This document shows positions 1 through 9,377 of a DNA stretch of 64,000 bases, piece after piece. Both the position numbers and the translations under genes were made by a program. The notes beneath the pieces are model-generated. The model was given only the letters and a program-made list of their open reading frames with translations, searched no databases and was not told the origin of the DNA. Position 1 is the first letter of the stretch, and every line of letters starts with the position of its first letter. This DNA is from Leptolyngbya sp. NIES-2104 (GTDB lineage Bacteria > Cyanobacteriota > Cyanobacteriia > Leptolyngbyales > Leptolyngbyaceae), in contig NZ_BBWW01000001.1 in NCBI RefSeq assembly GCF_001485215.1, positions 5,270,001 to 5,334,000 on the forward strand, in the 5' to 3' direction.

Positions 1-1146
1 GGCATGATGGCGCATCCTTCCCCGATGTTGCTCAGTTTGAAACTCGCGATCGCAGTTCTCGTCATCGCTTGCCCTTGTGCCCTCGGACTCGCAACCCCGA
101 CTGCAATTCTCGTCGGTTCAGGAGTTGGAGCCGAACGCGGGCTGTTAATTCGAGGCGGCGACGTTCTAGAGCAAGTACATTATCTCGATACGATCGTCTT
201 TGACAAAACCGGAACGCTAACCACCGGAAAGCCCGTCGTTACAGATGTAATCGGAAACGATAACATTCTCCAAATCGCTGCCACAGTCGAAAGCGGAACA
301 AAACACCCGCTTGCCGCCGCAATTCTACAAGCCGCCAAAGATCTACCGCTTCTCCCTGCCCAAGACTTCTACACCGAGGCAGGATACGGCGTTTCAGCTA
401 AAGTTGAACTCGATTCGGTTCAGCAGCAAGTTCTCCTTGGAACGGCTCAATGGTTGGAGATGAATCAAATCGCGATTCCCGAAACGCTGCGATCGCAATC
501 TGATCAACTCGCTTCTGAAGGAAAAACGATCGTCTACATCGCGTCTCAAACCTCGATCGGTTTAATCGCCGTTTCAGATGCGCTCAGACCCGATGCGAAA
601 AAAACGATCGGAGCACTGAAAAATCTCAACCTCCGAGTCTTAATGCTGAGCGGCGATCGACAAATTACCGCTCAAGCGATCGCGAAAGATCTCGGTCTAT
701 CCGATGTTCTAGCCGAAATCCCCCCAGACGGAAAAGCGAACACGATCGCCCAACTCCAAGCCGAAGGGCATCACGTCGGAATGGTCGGAGACGGAATCAA
801 TGACGCGCCTGCCCTCGCTCAAGCCGATGTCGGAATCGCTCTAAAATCTGGAACCGATGTCGCGATCGAAACGGCGGGAATCGTCCTAATGCGCGATCGA
901 CTCAGTGACGTGGTTGAATCAATTCGCCTCAGTCGCGCCACTTTCGCCAAAATCCAGCAAAATCTATTCTGGGCATTCGCCTACAACCTGCTTGGAATCC
1001 CGATCGCAGCAGGCATACTACTCCCGGCATTTGGAATTCTACTGAGTCCTGCCGCAGCAGGCGCATTCATGGCATTTAGCTCAGTCAGTGTCGTGACAAA
1101 CTCTCTATTGTTACGACGCTTTTCAAAATCGTCACACGCACAATAA
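1..1146 (+). CDS. Copper-translocating P1B-type ATPase, C-terminal part (5' end outside window)
   Basis: The reading frame is open from base 1, so the metal-binding N-terminus and first membrane helices are missing. Visible are the CPC ion-path motif ([11 protein letters not shown]), the phosphorylation site DKTGTLT, the hinge motif GDGINDAP and two closing membrane helices. These carry AYN (helix 7) and MxxSS (helix 8, MAFSSVSVV), which together with CPC are the Cu(I)-specific P1B-1 signature. It would export or traffic copper across the plasma or thylakoid membrane (CopA, CtaA or PacS type); which paralogue cannot be told without the N-terminus. No copper regulator is visible downstream. 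Confidence 0.93.
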   Translation, partial: GMMAHPSPMLLSLKLAIAVLVIACPCALGLATPTAILVGSGVGAERGLLIRGGDVLEQVHYLDTIVFDKTGTLTTGKPVVTDVIGNDNILQIAATVESGTKHPLAAAILQAAKDLPLLPAQDFYTEAGYGVSAKVELDSVQQQVLLGTAQWLEMNQIAIPETLRSQSDQLASEGKTIVYIASQTSIGLIAVSDALRPDAKKTIGALKNLNLRVLMLSGDRQITAQAIAKDLGLSDVLAEIPPDGKANTIAQLQAEGHHVGMVGDGINDAPALAQADVGIALKSGTDVAIETAGIVLMRDRLSDVVESIRLSRATFAKIQQNLFWAFAYNLLGIPIAAGILLPAFGILLSPAAAGAFMAFSSVSVVTNSLLLRRFSKSSHAQ

Positions 1147-1256
1147 TCGGTTAGATTAGGTGAGGTTTAAATCGATCTCCGATCGGTTTGATTGACTACA
1201 ATAAACCTTCAAGAGTCACGAGTATCAAATAATGTCGGTACTCATACTGTGTTCCT

Positions 1257-1270
1257 CCGGGCAAGCCCGG
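1257..1270. other. Short GC-rich hairpin
   Basis: CCGGG and CCCGG are separated by four bases in the gap between the ATPase and FHA genes. No T-run follows, so it is not a convincing terminator. The rest of the 179-base gap shows nothing else recognisable. Confidence 0.3.
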
Positions 1271-1325
1271 TCTATCTTGTCTAGGTCAGTCAATTCTTTG
1301 TCGTTCACCCACCCCTTAAATTCGA

Positions 1326-1760
1326 GTGTCAATGCCCTCAGAACCGCATCAAAACCACCTCATCATTATCGAAGACGATAAAGGTCGCCGGGAGTTTGTG
1401 TTAGATGCCCCGGTTTATTCGATCGGACGCGATCCCAAATGTGATATTCGTCTAGTCTCCCAATTCGTCTCTCGTCGTCACGCCACCCTGCTCCAATTGC
1501 CTAACGAAGACGGTACACACTACTACCGCATCGTAGACGGCAACCTCAAAGGCAAACCGAGCGCGAATGGTCTACTGATCAACGGTCGCAAATTGCAACA
1601 GTGCGACCTCCGCAACCAAGACGAAATTGTATTTGGTCCACAAGTCCGAGCAATCTACTATCTACTGAAGCGCGATGCGGTGCTAACGGTTCCCCCTGAC
1701 GAATTCGACATTACGTTAATCAGTCCGAACATGGTGGGCGATCCAGAAGACGACGATTAA
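1326..1760 (+). CDS. FHA-domain protein
   Basis: 144 residues, nearly all one forkhead-associated domain. The core GRDPKCDIRL, the SRRH phosphothreonine-contact segment and a later NG(L)LING turn are all present. FHA domains bind phosphothreonine peptides and usually act as adaptors in Ser/Thr kinase signalling or secretion. The C-terminus is acidic and disordered-looking (GDPEDDD). The start used is GTG at 1326; an in-frame ATG at 1332 is equally possible. No kinase gene is adjacent, so the partner is unknown. Confidence 0.85.
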   Translation: MSMPSEPHQNHLIIIEDDKGRREFVLDAPVYSIGRDPKCDIRLVSQFVSRRHATLLQLPNEDGTHYYRIVDGNLKGKPSANGLLINGRKLQQCDLRNQDEIVFGPQVRAIYYLLKRDAVLTVPPDEFDITLISPNMVGDPEDDD

Positions 1761-1828
1761 GCGAACAGCGATCGTATTCAAGGAGAGAACTGCTGCGATC
1801 GCGAGATTCTTCTGATGAACTGCGATCG

Positions 1829-2191
1829 TTATTCCCCTCGACGCTTTAAGGCTGCAACGATTTCCTCAATTTCTGCTGCTGCAATCGCATCTTGATCTGA
1901 TTTTGAATAGATTGTCAGTAAAACAATCTTGGCTGAGGAAACAACTTGATAAATCAGACGGTATCCTCCGCTTTTCCCTCTTTGAGCATCGCTGTTTCTG
2001 GCTCGAACCTTGAAGACTGTCACAGTGAGTTCAGCCAGTAAATCACCAGGCTGCTCTCCAGCTTGTAGTTGCTTAATAATCGGTTGAATGTCGTTTAGAA
2101 TCTGACGATATCGTTTGAACAAGGGACGCAACTTTCGCTCAAACTCGCCAGAAAACTCAACCTCAACGATCGAGGATTCTTCATTCTCCAC
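1829..2191 (-). CDS. RelE/ParE-superfamily toxin-like protein
   Basis: 120 residues. Features typical of RelE/ParE mRNA-interferase or gyrase-toxin folds are an N-terminal FERKLRPLFKRYRQI helix, a basic central strand (FKVRARNSDAQRGKSGGYRLIYQ) and a hydrophobic strand ending LTIYSKSDQDAI. The GGYRLIY segment matches the conserved GKRGGYRVIY-type strand of the superfamily. It overlaps the upstream antitoxin-like gene by 11 bases, the usual translationally coupled arrangement. Whether it is active cannot be judged. Confidence 0.75.
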   Translation of the reverse strand: MENEESSIVEVEFSGEFERKLRPLFKRYRQILNDIQPIIKQLQAGEQPGDLLAELTVTVFKVRARNSDAQRGKSGGYRLIYQVVSSAKIVLLTIYSKSDQDAIAAAEIEEIVAALKRRGE

Positions 2192-2396
2192 CTAAGCTCT
2201 CCCAAAGTTGAGCAATTGGCTTAGTTTGTCCCGTTCTAACGTCGTGAAGTGCTGACTGAATACTAGCTGCAATTTCTTCAGGAGTTGGATCAGAGTCGTC
2301 AATCAAGTCTGAGAGGACTTGGAGTAGTTCTCGTTTCTCGGAATCGGAGAGGGATTGTGCGATCGCAATGGCATCTTGAAGCTGTGGAGTCATCAC
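2181..2396 (-). CDS. Small antitoxin-like protein paired with the RelE-like toxin
   Basis: 71 residues, acidic and predicted mostly helical (LSDSEKRELLQVLSDLID), with a C-terminal segment ending IAQLWESLGGE. It precedes and overlaps the RelE-like toxin gene on the minus strand, so it is best read as the antitoxin. No ribbon-helix-helix or AbrB motif is obvious, and it is not assigned to a named family. Start is ATGATG at 2396; the second ATG is three bases downstream. Confidence 0.7.
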   Translation of the reverse strand: MMTPQLQDAIAIAQSLSDSEKRELLQVLSDLIDDSDPTPEEIAASIQSALHDVRTGQTKPIAQLWESLGGE

Positions 2397-2470
2397 ACTT
2401 GAATCAGTTAAAGTCTCTTCAATTTTATACCTGCTAAGATTGCACGATTCATCATAATTCAGTGATGCTG

Positions 2471-2716
2471 ATGACGACTCTCTTTAAGCCGTCAACACTT
2501 TTACCGAAGGGATTGCGAGTTCAGCAAGTCAATCATCTGACGCTGTTCAAATTTACAGATGAACTGGGTGAGCGGCTCTAAACTCTGCTTGATAAGAAAA
2601 AAGCGGACACGATCACGATCGAAGAAACTTTAGAGTTAGAAGCGATCGCAGAACTCGATGATATTTTCAGCTACATCAATGCGGTGATGGCTGCACGATC
2701 AAATGAGCATTCCTAG
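2471..2716 (+). pseudogene. Broken small cyanobacterial protein with in-frame TAA
   Basis: Reading from ATG 2471 gives MTTLFKPSTLLPKGLRVQQ and onward for 36 codons. It then meets TAA at 2579-2581 and continues in the same frame for another 44 codons (TLLDKKKADTITIEE...) to TAG 2714-2716. The two halves read as one small helical protein interrupted by a nonsense codon. The end overlaps the start of the HNH remnant. Function unknown. Confidence 0.5.
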
Positions 2717-2904
2717 CTCACTCTATGAACAAGTGCGGCAGCGTGCCCAGTTTCAATGTGAATATTGTCAACTATCCTGAATTACTTAGCTCCGCCCCGT
2801 TGTCGATCGATCACATTCAGCCGCAATCTTTGGGCGGATCTGACGATTTGGATAATCTTGCTCTAGCCTGCCGTTGCTGTAATGAAAGGGGTTTAGAGTG
2901 CTAG
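2703..2904 (+). pseudogene. Frameshifted HNH endonuclease remnant
   Basis: ATG 2703 begins MSIPSSLYEQVRQRAQFQC followed by EYCQLS, then TGA at 2778. One base downstream the frame resumes as ELLSSAPLSIDHIQPQSLGG...NLALACRCCNERG to TAG 2904. Together they rebuild the first CxxC, the DHI catalytic core, GGSDDLDNLALAC and the second CxxC of a short HNH nuclease. The indel near 2778 and the short tail after NERG make it a pseudogene. Confidence 0.75.
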
Positions 2905-2938
2905 ATTGATAGACATATAGCTAAAAAATGGAGGTTTT

Positions 2939-3355
2939 ATGATGGCTTCCAATTGGAATGTTCTGGTTGAAACAACCGAAGACGGCAAAGCGATCGCAAC
3001 AATTCTAGAGTTGCCGACGTTAAGCGCGATCGCGGATACTCAGCAAGACGCGATCGATCTCGCACAGCAACTTCTAGCAGAGCGATTGACACACGCCAAA
3101 ATTGTTCCGATTCAAATTGAGTCTTCTGAAGGTAAATCTGTACATCCTGCCCTAAAATCTGCTGGTATTTTCAAAGCCGCTCCCCAATTTGAAGAGGTGC
3201 AACGGCACATACAGGAATATCGCGATGAGTTGGATGCTCTGGATGAGGGAGAGTCTCCGATTGCAAAATTTGCTGGTATTTTCAAAGATGATCCTGATTT
3301 TGCTGAGATCGTCAACCAGATGAGAGCAGAACGAGAACAGCTTGATGAGGAGTAG
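2939..3355 (+). CDS. Antitoxin-like protein with duplicated C-terminal motif
   Basis: 138 residues, read as the antitoxin for the PIN gene 11 bases downstream. The N-terminal half resembles small HicB/Phd-like folds (WNVLVETTEDGKAIATILEL). The C-terminal half has two tandem copies of a segment of about 30 residues: KSAGIFKAAPQFEEVQRHI and KFAGIFKDDPDFAEIVNQM. A single copy of this kind of motif is the usual toxin-binding tail in cyanobacterial PIN-associated antitoxins; the duplication is unusual. Its toxin is frameshifted, so the antitoxin may be an orphan. Confidence 0.65.
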   Translation: MMASNWNVLVETTEDGKAIATILELPTLSAIADTQQDAIDLAQQLLAERLTHAKIVPIQIESSEGKSVHPALKSAGIFKAAPQFEEVQRHIQEYRDELDALDEGESPIAKFAGIFKDDPDFAEIVNQMRAEREQLDEE

Positions 3356-3366
3356 GTTTCTGATAG

Positions 3367-3800
3367 ATGGCGCTTTGGGTTCTAGATACAGATCACGTTT
3401 CACTCTTTCTCAATGGAGATCGAGCTGTTGCGACAAGACTAATTCGGGAATTGGCAGACTCAGCGATTACGGTCGTGACGATTCAGGAGCTTTTCAACGG
3501 CTGGGTTGGTCGGATCAATGACCCTGCTCAAGCAAACCAGCTTATTTCGCTTTATACAAAGCTCTGGAATACAGCCGAATTTCTCAAGACAATTAGAATT
3601 CTAAATTTTGATGCCGCTGCTGATGCTTGCTATCAAAATTTACTAAGGGATAAATCCTTCAAAAACGCTTGCAGAAAGATTTGCGAATTGCTGCGATCGC
3701 GCTTTCAGTGAACAGCACTATGGTGACTCGAAATTACCGCGATTTCTCGAAAGTTCCGAATCTGAGGATTGAAGATTGGACAGTTCAGGAGAAAAACTGA
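3367..3800 (+). pseudogene. VapC-like PIN-domain toxin, frameshifted
   Basis: The N-terminal frame gives a clear PIN domain (LWVLDTDHVSLFLNG; TIQELFNGWVGR) but ends early at 3711. In the +1 frame the missing C-terminus continues as KKRLQKDLRIAAIALSVNS, then MVTRNYRDFSKVPNLRIEDW to TGA 3798-3800. This is the expected PIN end with DLRIAAIAL and the VTRNxRDF strand. Adding one A to the A5 run at 3661-3665 would join the halves. It is either a true inactivating slip or a sequencing error. The stop overlaps the next start as ATGA. Confidence 0.75.
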
Positions 3801-4009
3801 TGCGGTATGGGATCGTCATCGAAAAAGGACAAACTAGCTACGGCGCTTACATTCCTGATCTTCCGGGTCGTGTGACGATTGGAGACGCGATCGAGGAAGT
3901 CAGAGCATTAATTCAAGAAGCGATCGTGTTTCACATGGAAGGACTCAGAGACGATGGATTGAGAATTCCTGAGCCGCTCTCGATTTCTGAATATGTTGAG
4001 GTGGGTTAG
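3800..4009 (+). CDS. HicB-family antitoxin-like protein
   Basis: 69 residues: MRYGIVIEKGQTSYGAYIPD, LPGRVTIGDAIEEVRALIQE, then AIVFHMEGLRDDG. This is the HicB partial RNase-H-like fold with YxAYIPDLPG and the AIxxHxExLxxDG helix. ATG 3800 is preferred over the upstream in-frame start at 3776 because it forms an ATGA overlap with the restored VapC stop and matches the family N-terminus. No HicA toxin is adjacent. Confidence 0.75.
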   Translation: MRYGIVIEKGQTSYGAYIPDLPGRVTIGDAIEEVRALIQEAIVFHMEGLRDDGLRIPEPLSISEYVEVG

Positions 4010-4099
4010 AGCGATCGCATTTCTTGGGTGCTTGAAGTGTATAAATGCAATCTTGTGGGCAACATAAAGGTGAACAGTCGTACATTCTTAGGTTGCATT

Positions 4100-4564
4100 A
4101 TGAGCTACGTCGAGAAGAACCTTCTTCCTGGAGAGAAGATTATGTTTTCTACAAAGCGCCATTGGATAGTGTTTGCATCTCCAGCACTCTCTCTTTTATT
4201 ATCACTATGGTTGCTGGTAGTTGGTGGAGAAGCCAGATTTTTTCTATTTCTTCTTGTCTTATTTGTCATTACTGCTCCTGCTAGTGCTTTAGCATACATG
4301 GACTATTCCTTCTCAGAATTTGCGGTGACTAATAAACGAGTGATTGCAAAAGTCGGTGTAATTCGACGCAGTTCGCTAGAGTTGCTTCTATCAAAGATTG
4401 AAGGATTCCGTATTGAGCAAGGCATTTTGGGACGCTTTTTAGATTTCGGTACCATCATCACTTCTGGGACTGGAAGCACGAAAAATCCTTTTTCGTATGT
4501 TGCGTATCCGTTAAAGCTGAAAAGATGTGTTCACGAACAACTTGACAGATTTGAAAAGAGTTGA
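4100..4564 (+). CDS. Bacterial PH-domain membrane protein (bPH2/DUF304-like)
   Basis: About 154 residues from ATG 4100 (MSYVEKNLLPGEKIMFSTKR). Two adjacent hydrophobic helices follow (FASPALSLLLSLWLLVVGG and FFLFLLVLFVITAPASALAY), then a soluble domain with TNKRVIAKVGVIRR and LLLSKIEGFRIEQGILGRFL. The LLPGEK start, TM hairpin and TxKRVI...R strand are the bPH2 (YdbS/DUF304) layout. Role unknown; such proteins sit in the membrane. An in-frame start at 4028 adds 24 residues that do not resemble the family. Confidence 0.75.
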   Translation: MSYVEKNLLPGEKIMFSTKRHWIVFASPALSLLLSLWLLVVGGEARFFLFLLVLFVITAPASALAYMDYSFSEFAVTNKRVIAKVGVIRRSSLELLLSKIEGFRIEQGILGRFLDFGTIITSGTGSTKNPFSYVAYPLKLKRCVHEQLDRFEKS

Positions 4565-4603
4565 AATCAGGTAATCTTGATGAAGCTCGCTCTAATATCA
4601 AAC

Positions 4604-4634
4604 AAAAAGCGCCCAGGAAATCTTGGGCGCTTTT
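4604..4634. terminator. Bidirectional rho-independent terminator
   Basis: AAAAGCGCCCA and TGGGCGCTTTT form a perfect 11-bp stem around an 8-base loop, with A-run and T-run flanks in both directions. It lies between the convergent PH-domain gene and the end of the atp operon, and would serve both. Confidence 0.88.
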
Positions 4635-4652
4635 AACATTGCAAAGTCGCTT

Positions 4653-5603
4653 TTAGGTCAGTGCATCTGCACCCGCGACCACTTCCAGCAGTTCTTGAGT
4701 AATCGCCGCCTGACGTGCCTTGTTATAAGACAACGTGAGCGAACCGATCAAATTCTTTGCGTTATCACTCGCGTTGTTCATCGCGGTCATCCGAGCCGCC
4801 AACTCACTCGCCGCCGATTCTTGCAGCGCTCTGAGCAATTGGTTATTCAGATACAACGGCAACAGCGCATCGAGAATCTGTACCGGATCTTGCTCGAAGA
4901 TCATATCTTGCGGGAAGCTTTGACCTTCAGGAGCCGTGACCTTCTCGCGTTCGACTTGGAACTGTCCACCACGAGTTGTTAAGCGGAAGATTTCATCATC
5001 TGAAACCTCTAATCCTTGCGGATCAAGCGGTAACAAAGTCTGAACCACCGGACGAGACGCAATCAACGACACAAACTTGGTGTAGATTAGCTCGACTCGA
5101 TCGACACTATCCGACAAAAACTGCGACAACACCACATCCGCGATTTGTGCCGCTTCTGCTGCGGTCGGAATTTGCTCTAAGCCTGCATAGCTTTCCACGA
5201 TCGGATAATCCCGACGCTGAAAATACTGTGCCGCCTTCCGCCCGACCACAACCATTTTGTAGTCGATGCCTTCAGCTTTGAGTTCTTTGGCGCGAATTTC
5301 CGCCCGACGGATGACGTTCGCATTGTAGCCGCCGCACAATCCGCGATCGCCCGAAATCACGAGCAATCCAACGGTATTGACTTCGCGCTTTCTCAAGAGC
5401 GGTAGATCCGCTTCTTCAAATCTCAATCGTGCTTGTAAGCCGTACAGCACTTGCGCTAAACGATCGGCAAACGGACGGGTTGCGGTAACTTGTTCTTGTG
5501 CCCGACGCACTTTTGCTGCTGCCACAAGCCGCATCGCTTCTGTAATTTTTTTGGTATTCTTGACCGACTGAATGCGATCGCGAATTGCTTTTAGGTTTGG
5601 CAT
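4653..5603 (-). CDS. atpG: ATP synthase F1 gamma subunit
   Basis: 316 residues: the central rotor shaft of CF1-type ATP synthase. N-terminal [20 protein letters not shown] and the C-terminal coil [20 protein letters not shown] are the conserved gamma ends. [16 protein letters not shown] is intact. The insertion after about residue 195 ([20 protein letters not shown]...) is the cyanobacterial/chloroplast regulatory insert, here without the chloroplast Cys pair. Last gene of the operon, 218 bases after atpA. In cyanobacterial nomenclature it is also called atpC. Confidence 0.98.
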   Translation of the reverse strand: MPNLKAIRDRIQSVKNTKKITEAMRLVAAAKVRRAQEQVTATRPFADRLAQVLYGLQARLRFEEADLPLLRKREVNTVGLLVISGDRGLCGGYNANVIRRAEIRAKELKAEGIDYKMVVVGRKAAQYFQRRDYPIVESYAGLEQIPTAAEAAQIADVVLSQFLSDSVDRVELIYTKFVSLIASRPVVQTLLPLDPQGLEVSDDEIFRLTTRGGQFQVEREKVTAPEGQSFPQDMIFEQDPVQILDALLPLYLNNQLLRALQESAASELAARMTAMNNASDNAKNLIGSLTLSYNKARQAAITQELLEVVAGADALT

Positions 5604-5675
5604 AGTTTGAAACGATTTAGAACTAAACGGAAGTGGGATGAGTTCTTTCGCTTCGTTGCCATCCTTAAATCCGTG

Positions 5676-5740
5676 ATTCAGTCCCCTTTAGTGGACTTCG
5701 CACTGTTAGCCCCGAATTCTATTCCGGGGCGGACTGACAA
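5676..5740. repeat. Structured intergenic element (probable interspersed repeat)
   Basis: In the atpA-gamma gap, CAGTCC and GGACTG bracket two nested hairpins: TCC...TAGTGGA, and GCCCCGAAT with ATTCCGGGGC (5709-5730). Elements pairing a short GTCCAC-type stem with a CCCCG-type stem occur as dispersed repeats in filamentous cyanobacteria, but only one copy was noticed here. It could act as an mRNA stability or processing element. Confidence 0.45.
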
Positions 5741-5782
5741 CGGAGCAAATAATCTCGATCGACGCTCCACAACTTAGATGTC

Positions 5783-5812
5783 GAACTCTGAATCAATCAA
5801 GATCCAGAGTTC
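5783..5812 (-). terminator. Hairpin just after atpA (attenuator or processing site)
   Basis: GAACTCTG and CAGAGTTC form an 8-bp stem with a 14-base loop directly after the atpA stop. No long T-run follows on the minus strand, so partial termination or RNA processing before the gamma gene is more likely than a full stop. Confidence 0.5.
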
Positions 5813-5821
5813 AACCTAACT

Positions 5822-7339
5822 CTAAGCTGCCGCCATCATGGTTTGCTTCGTCTCGGTAATCGCTTCTTTCAGCAGACTTTCCGCTTCGTCGCTCAATACC
5901 TTCTGACCTTGAACGATCTCAACATACTTCGGTTTACCCGTCTTCAGGTAATCGCGCAAGCTCTTCACAAACGTCACCACCTTATCAACCGGGATGTCAT
6001 CGAGATATCCGTTAATACCCGCGTAGATCACAGCAACTTGCTCTGCCACCGACAGCGGCGAGTATTGCGGCTGCTTCAGAATTTCACGCAGACGAACACC
6101 ACGCGCCAACTGATTCTGAGTTGCTTTATCCAGGTCAGATGCGAACTGTGCGAATGCTTCCAATTCAGCAAACTGTGCAAGCTCCAGTTTCACCTTACCC
6201 GCGACTTTCTTCATCGCTTTGGTTTGTGCTGCCGAACCCACACGCGATACCGAAATACCCGCGTTCACAGCCGGACGTAGACCCGCGTTGAACAAGTCAG
6301 ACGACAAGAAGATTTGACCATCGGTAATCGAAATTACGTTAGTTGGAATGTACGCTGAAACGTCACCCGCTTGAGTTTCGATGATCGGCAATGCAGTCAT
6401 GCTACCGCCACCCAGTTCATCGCTGAGTTTTGCAGCACGTTCGAGCAGGCGGGAGTGAACGTAGAATACATCTCCCGGATAAGCTTCACGTCCCGGCGGA
6501 CGACGCAGCAAGAGCGACATCTGACGGTAAGCCTGAGCTTGCTTAGACAAGTCATCGTAGATTACTAGGGTTGCTTTGCCCTTGTACATGAAGTACTCAG
6601 CCAAAGCTGCACCGGTGTAAGGTGCGAAGTATTGCAGGGTTGCCGGATCGTTCGCGTTTGCTGCAACAACGATCGTATATTCCATCGCCCCACGATCTTG
6701 CAGCACTTGAACAATGTTCGCTACGGTCGAAGCTTTCTGACCGACTGCAACATACACGCAGATCACATCTTCGCCTGCTTGGTTCAGAATCGTGTCAACA
6801 GCAACCGAGGTTTTTCCGGTTTGACGGTCACCGATGATTAACTCACGCTGTCCCCGACCGATTGGAATCATGGAATCGATCGCGGTAATTCCGGTTTGCA
6901 TCGGTTCACACACGGACTTCCGCGCAATGATACCGGGAGCCATCGACTCGATCAAACGGGTTTCGCTGGTATTGATATCGCCTTTTCCGTCTAGAGGACG
7001 TGCCAAAGCATCAACCACGCGACCGATCATCGCTTCGCCCACGGGAATTTGAGCAATCCGTCCGGTTGAAGTGACCGAGCTTCCTTCTTGGATGCTGCGA
7101 CCGTCGGACATCAAGACCGCACCGACGTTATCTTCTTCCAGGTTCAACGCCATCCCGACGGAACCATCTTCAAACTGCACCAGTTCACCGGACATGCACT
7201 TTTCCAAGCCATAAATCCGAGCAATACCGTCACCGACTTGCAACACGGTTCCGACATTTGCGACTTTCACGCCTTGATCGTAGGTTTCGATCTGTTGGCG
7301 AATAATATTGCTAATTTCGTCTGGTCTGATTGCTGCCAT
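5822..7339 (-). CDS. atpA: ATP synthase F1 alpha subunit
   Basis: 505 residues, standard length. It has the regulatory non-catalytic nucleotide site GDRQTGKT (Walker A), [19 protein letters not shown], and the Ser/Arg-containing segment [17 protein letters not shown]. It alternates with beta in the F1 hexamer on the cytoplasmic side of thylakoid and plasma membranes. No beta gene (atpD) is present here; in cyanobacteria beta and epsilon usually form a separate atp2 operon. It lies 40 bases after atpH. Confidence 0.98.
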   Translation of the reverse strand: MAAIRPDEISNIIRQQIETYDQGVKVANVGTVLQVGDGIARIYGLEKCMSGELVQFEDGSVGMALNLEEDNVGAVLMSDGRSIQEGSSVTSTGRIAQIPVGEAMIGRVVDALARPLDGKGDINTSETRLIESMAPGIIARKSVCEPMQTGITAIDSMIPIGRGQRELIIGDRQTGKTSVAVDTILNQAGEDVICVYVAVGQKASTVANIVQVLQDRGAMEYTIVVAANANDPATLQYFAPYTGAALAEYFMYKGKATLVIYDDLSKQAQAYRQMSLLLRRPPGREAYPGDVFYVHSRLLERAAKLSDELGGGSMTALPIIETQAGDVSAYIPTNVISITDGQIFLSSDLFNAGLRPAVNAGISVSRVGSAAQTKAMKKVAGKVKLELAQFAELEAFAQFASDLDKATQNQLARGVRLREILKQPQYSPLSVAEQVAVIYAGINGYLDDIPVDKVVTFVKSLRDYLKTGKPKYVEIVQGQKVLSDEAESLLKEAITETKQTMMAAA

Positions 7340-7379
7340 TGGAAACCTCTGTTAAAGGAATGAGAAAGGAAAAGGGGGT

Positions 7380-7937
7380 TTAGTTTGAACTGGTCAAACG
7401 TAGCGTAATCCGACGGAGTTGACCGCGCAGACTCGCATCAATCACTTGTGAACCAACTTTGATGATCACACCACCGATCAAGTCTGGATCGATCTTAGTT
7501 TCGATTTCGACAGAGTTCGCATTCGTCATCGCAATGACTTTCTGGCGAACCGCGTTCTTCTGATCGTCGTTGAGTTCAACCGTCGAGGTGACTTCCGCTA
7601 AAACGGTTTGCTTCAGCTTCCGGTACAGTCGTTGATACTGCTGACAGATCCCTTCGAGAAACACCACACGACGACGATCGATAAGCAACATGATGAAATT
7701 CCGCATGAACGGATGCACCGCGTCACCGAACACCTGAGACAAAACCTCTCTTTTGAGATCGCCTTTTGCCAAGGGATTCGCGATAAAGTCCTTCAAGTCT
7801 TGCGAACCGTTCAACGTATCGAGAATGTTGCCGACATCTTCAGCAAAGCGATCGGTAAGATCATTCGACTTGCCCAAAGACATCAACGCCTGAGCATAGG
7901 GATCTAAAACTTCTGACCTTAAAATATTGTCTGCCAT
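7380..7937 (-). CDS. atpH: ATP synthase F1 delta subunit
   Basis: 185 residues. The N-terminal helical bundle includes VLDPYAQALMSLGKSNDLTD and the C-terminal signature is IDPDLIGGVIIKVGSQVIDA. It caps F1 and binds the b/b' stalk to fix the stator. The start lies 4 bases past the atpF stop, so translation is probably coupled. In cyanobacteria the gene is also called atpD. Confidence 0.96.
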   Translation of the reverse strand: MADNILRSEVLDPYAQALMSLGKSNDLTDRFAEDVGNILDTLNGSQDLKDFIANPLAKGDLKREVLSQVFGDAVHPFMRNFIMLLIDRRRVVFLEGICQQYQRLYRKLKQTVLAEVTSTVELNDDQKNAVRQKVIAMTNANSVEIETKIDPDLIGGVIIKVGSQVIDASLRGQLRRITLRLTSSN

Positions 7938-7941
7938 CGCT

Positions 7942-8505
7942 CTATCCCTCGCTCAATAACGCAATACTGCGATCGACTAACCGCTGCTGAGATTCATCAT
8001 TCAAGCGTCCGGGCAATTCACCTTCGGCGCGTTGCAGTGCCATATTTGCCACTCGCTGACGCAATTCGTTGATGATGCGTTCTTGCTCTGATGAGATGTC
8101 TGCCGCTGCGGTTTCACGCATCCGAATGATGTCTTGTTCTGCTTTCGCAAGAATTTCATCACTCGACTTCTTCGCGGCAGCTTCCGCATCAGAGCGAATT
8201 TTTGCAGCTTCTTGTTGCGCTTGAGCGAGTTTCTGCTGTTGTTCAGCCAGTTTCGCGGCGGCGGTCTTTCTCCGAGCTTCTGCTTCTGAAATCGCAGTCT
8301 CGATCGCGGTTCGGCGTTCGGTCAGAGCTTTACCCAAAAAACCACGCCCGAAGTAAACCACGATCGCAATCACGATGCTGAGGTTAATCAGGTTGGTTTC
8401 AAGAATATCGAAATTCAATCCGAAACCGCCCCCCTCTGCTTCTGCCACTGCTTCACCCAGGAGCGGGTGTAGCACTCCGCTGGCTAGTCGCAAATACATT
8501 TCCAT
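7942..8505 (-). CDS. atpF: ATP synthase F0 b subunit
   Basis: 187 residues. The single N-terminal membrane helix (LINLSIVIAIVVYFGRGFLG) is preceded by GGGFGLNFDILETN, typical of cyanobacterial b. A long Ala/Glu/Gln-rich coiled coil forms the peripheral stalk. It pairs with the b' subunit encoded just upstream to make the heterodimeric stator of photosynthetic ATP synthases. Confidence 0.96.
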   Translation of the reverse strand: MEMYLRLASGVLHPLLGEAVAEAEGGGFGLNFDILETNLINLSIVIAIVVYFGRGFLGKALTERRTAIETAISEAEARRKTAAAKLAEQQQKLAQAQQEAAKIRSDAEAAAKKSSDEILAKAEQDIIRMRETAAADISSEQERIINELRQRVANMALQRAEGELPGRLNDESQQRLVDRSIALLSEG

Positions 8506-8592
8506 GACATTCTTCCAAAACTGCGCGTGACTATCCCAAACTGGATGGGGAATAAAAAACGAATCGGGAGCCTTGATTAACCAGCAGCCTCG

Positions 8593-9015
8593 TTAAACTC
8601 CAGCTAATAATTTATCTAGAATTTCACGACTTAATGCTTCCACTTGTTGCTCTAACGTTGTCAGAGCTTCTTGTTTCTGCTGGTCTAACTCCTTCTGAGT
8701 CTGTTCCCGCTGTTGTTGTGCTTCTTGTTGTGCCGCTGCAATTTTCTGTGCTGCGATCTGGTTCGCTTCGGCTTGCGCTTTCGCGATCGCCGCTTGATAA
8801 GCCCGACGCGATTCTGCGAGTTCAGTTTCGTACTGTTTCGCTAACGCTTCCGACTTTGCCAATCGCTCTTTCGCATCAGCTTCAGTGCCCCGAATAAAAT
8901 CGTTACGATCCTCAACCACTTTCGTTAATGGCTTAAAGAACACGGCATTGAGCACAGCGACTAACAGTAAAAATTGCACCGCCATCAACGGCAGCGTTGC
9001 ATCAAAATCAAACAT
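8593..9015 (-). CDS. atpG: ATP synthase F0 b' subunit
   Basis: 140 residues from ATG 9015 ([20 protein letters not shown]), the conserved b' N-terminus with its single membrane helix. An Ala/Gln coiled coil of about 100 residues follows. An in-frame start at 9084 adds 23 hydrophobic residues ([14 protein letters not shown]) unlike the family and leaves only 2 bases to atpE, so the shorter form is preferred. It is called atpG or atpF2 in cyanobacteria and is distinct from the gamma gene also labelled atpG. Confidence 0.94.
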   Translation of the reverse strand: MFDFDATLPLMAVQFLLLVAVLNAVFFKPLTKVVEDRNDFIRGTEADAKERLAKSEALAKQYETELAESRRAYQAAIAKAQAEANQIAAQKIAAAQQEAQQQREQTQKELDQQKQEALTTLEQQVEALSREILDKLLAGV

Positions 9016-9086
9016 GATTAGGAGAAGGATGAAGATGAATAAGAAAGTGAGATCCAGAAAATCGATCCGGATCTCAGGCTTCATAC

Positions 9087-9377
<291 letters not shown>

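Noticed and set aside
5843-6280. 145-codon plus-strand frame opposite atpA
   Set aside because: Antisense of the highly conserved alpha subunit; no independent support.
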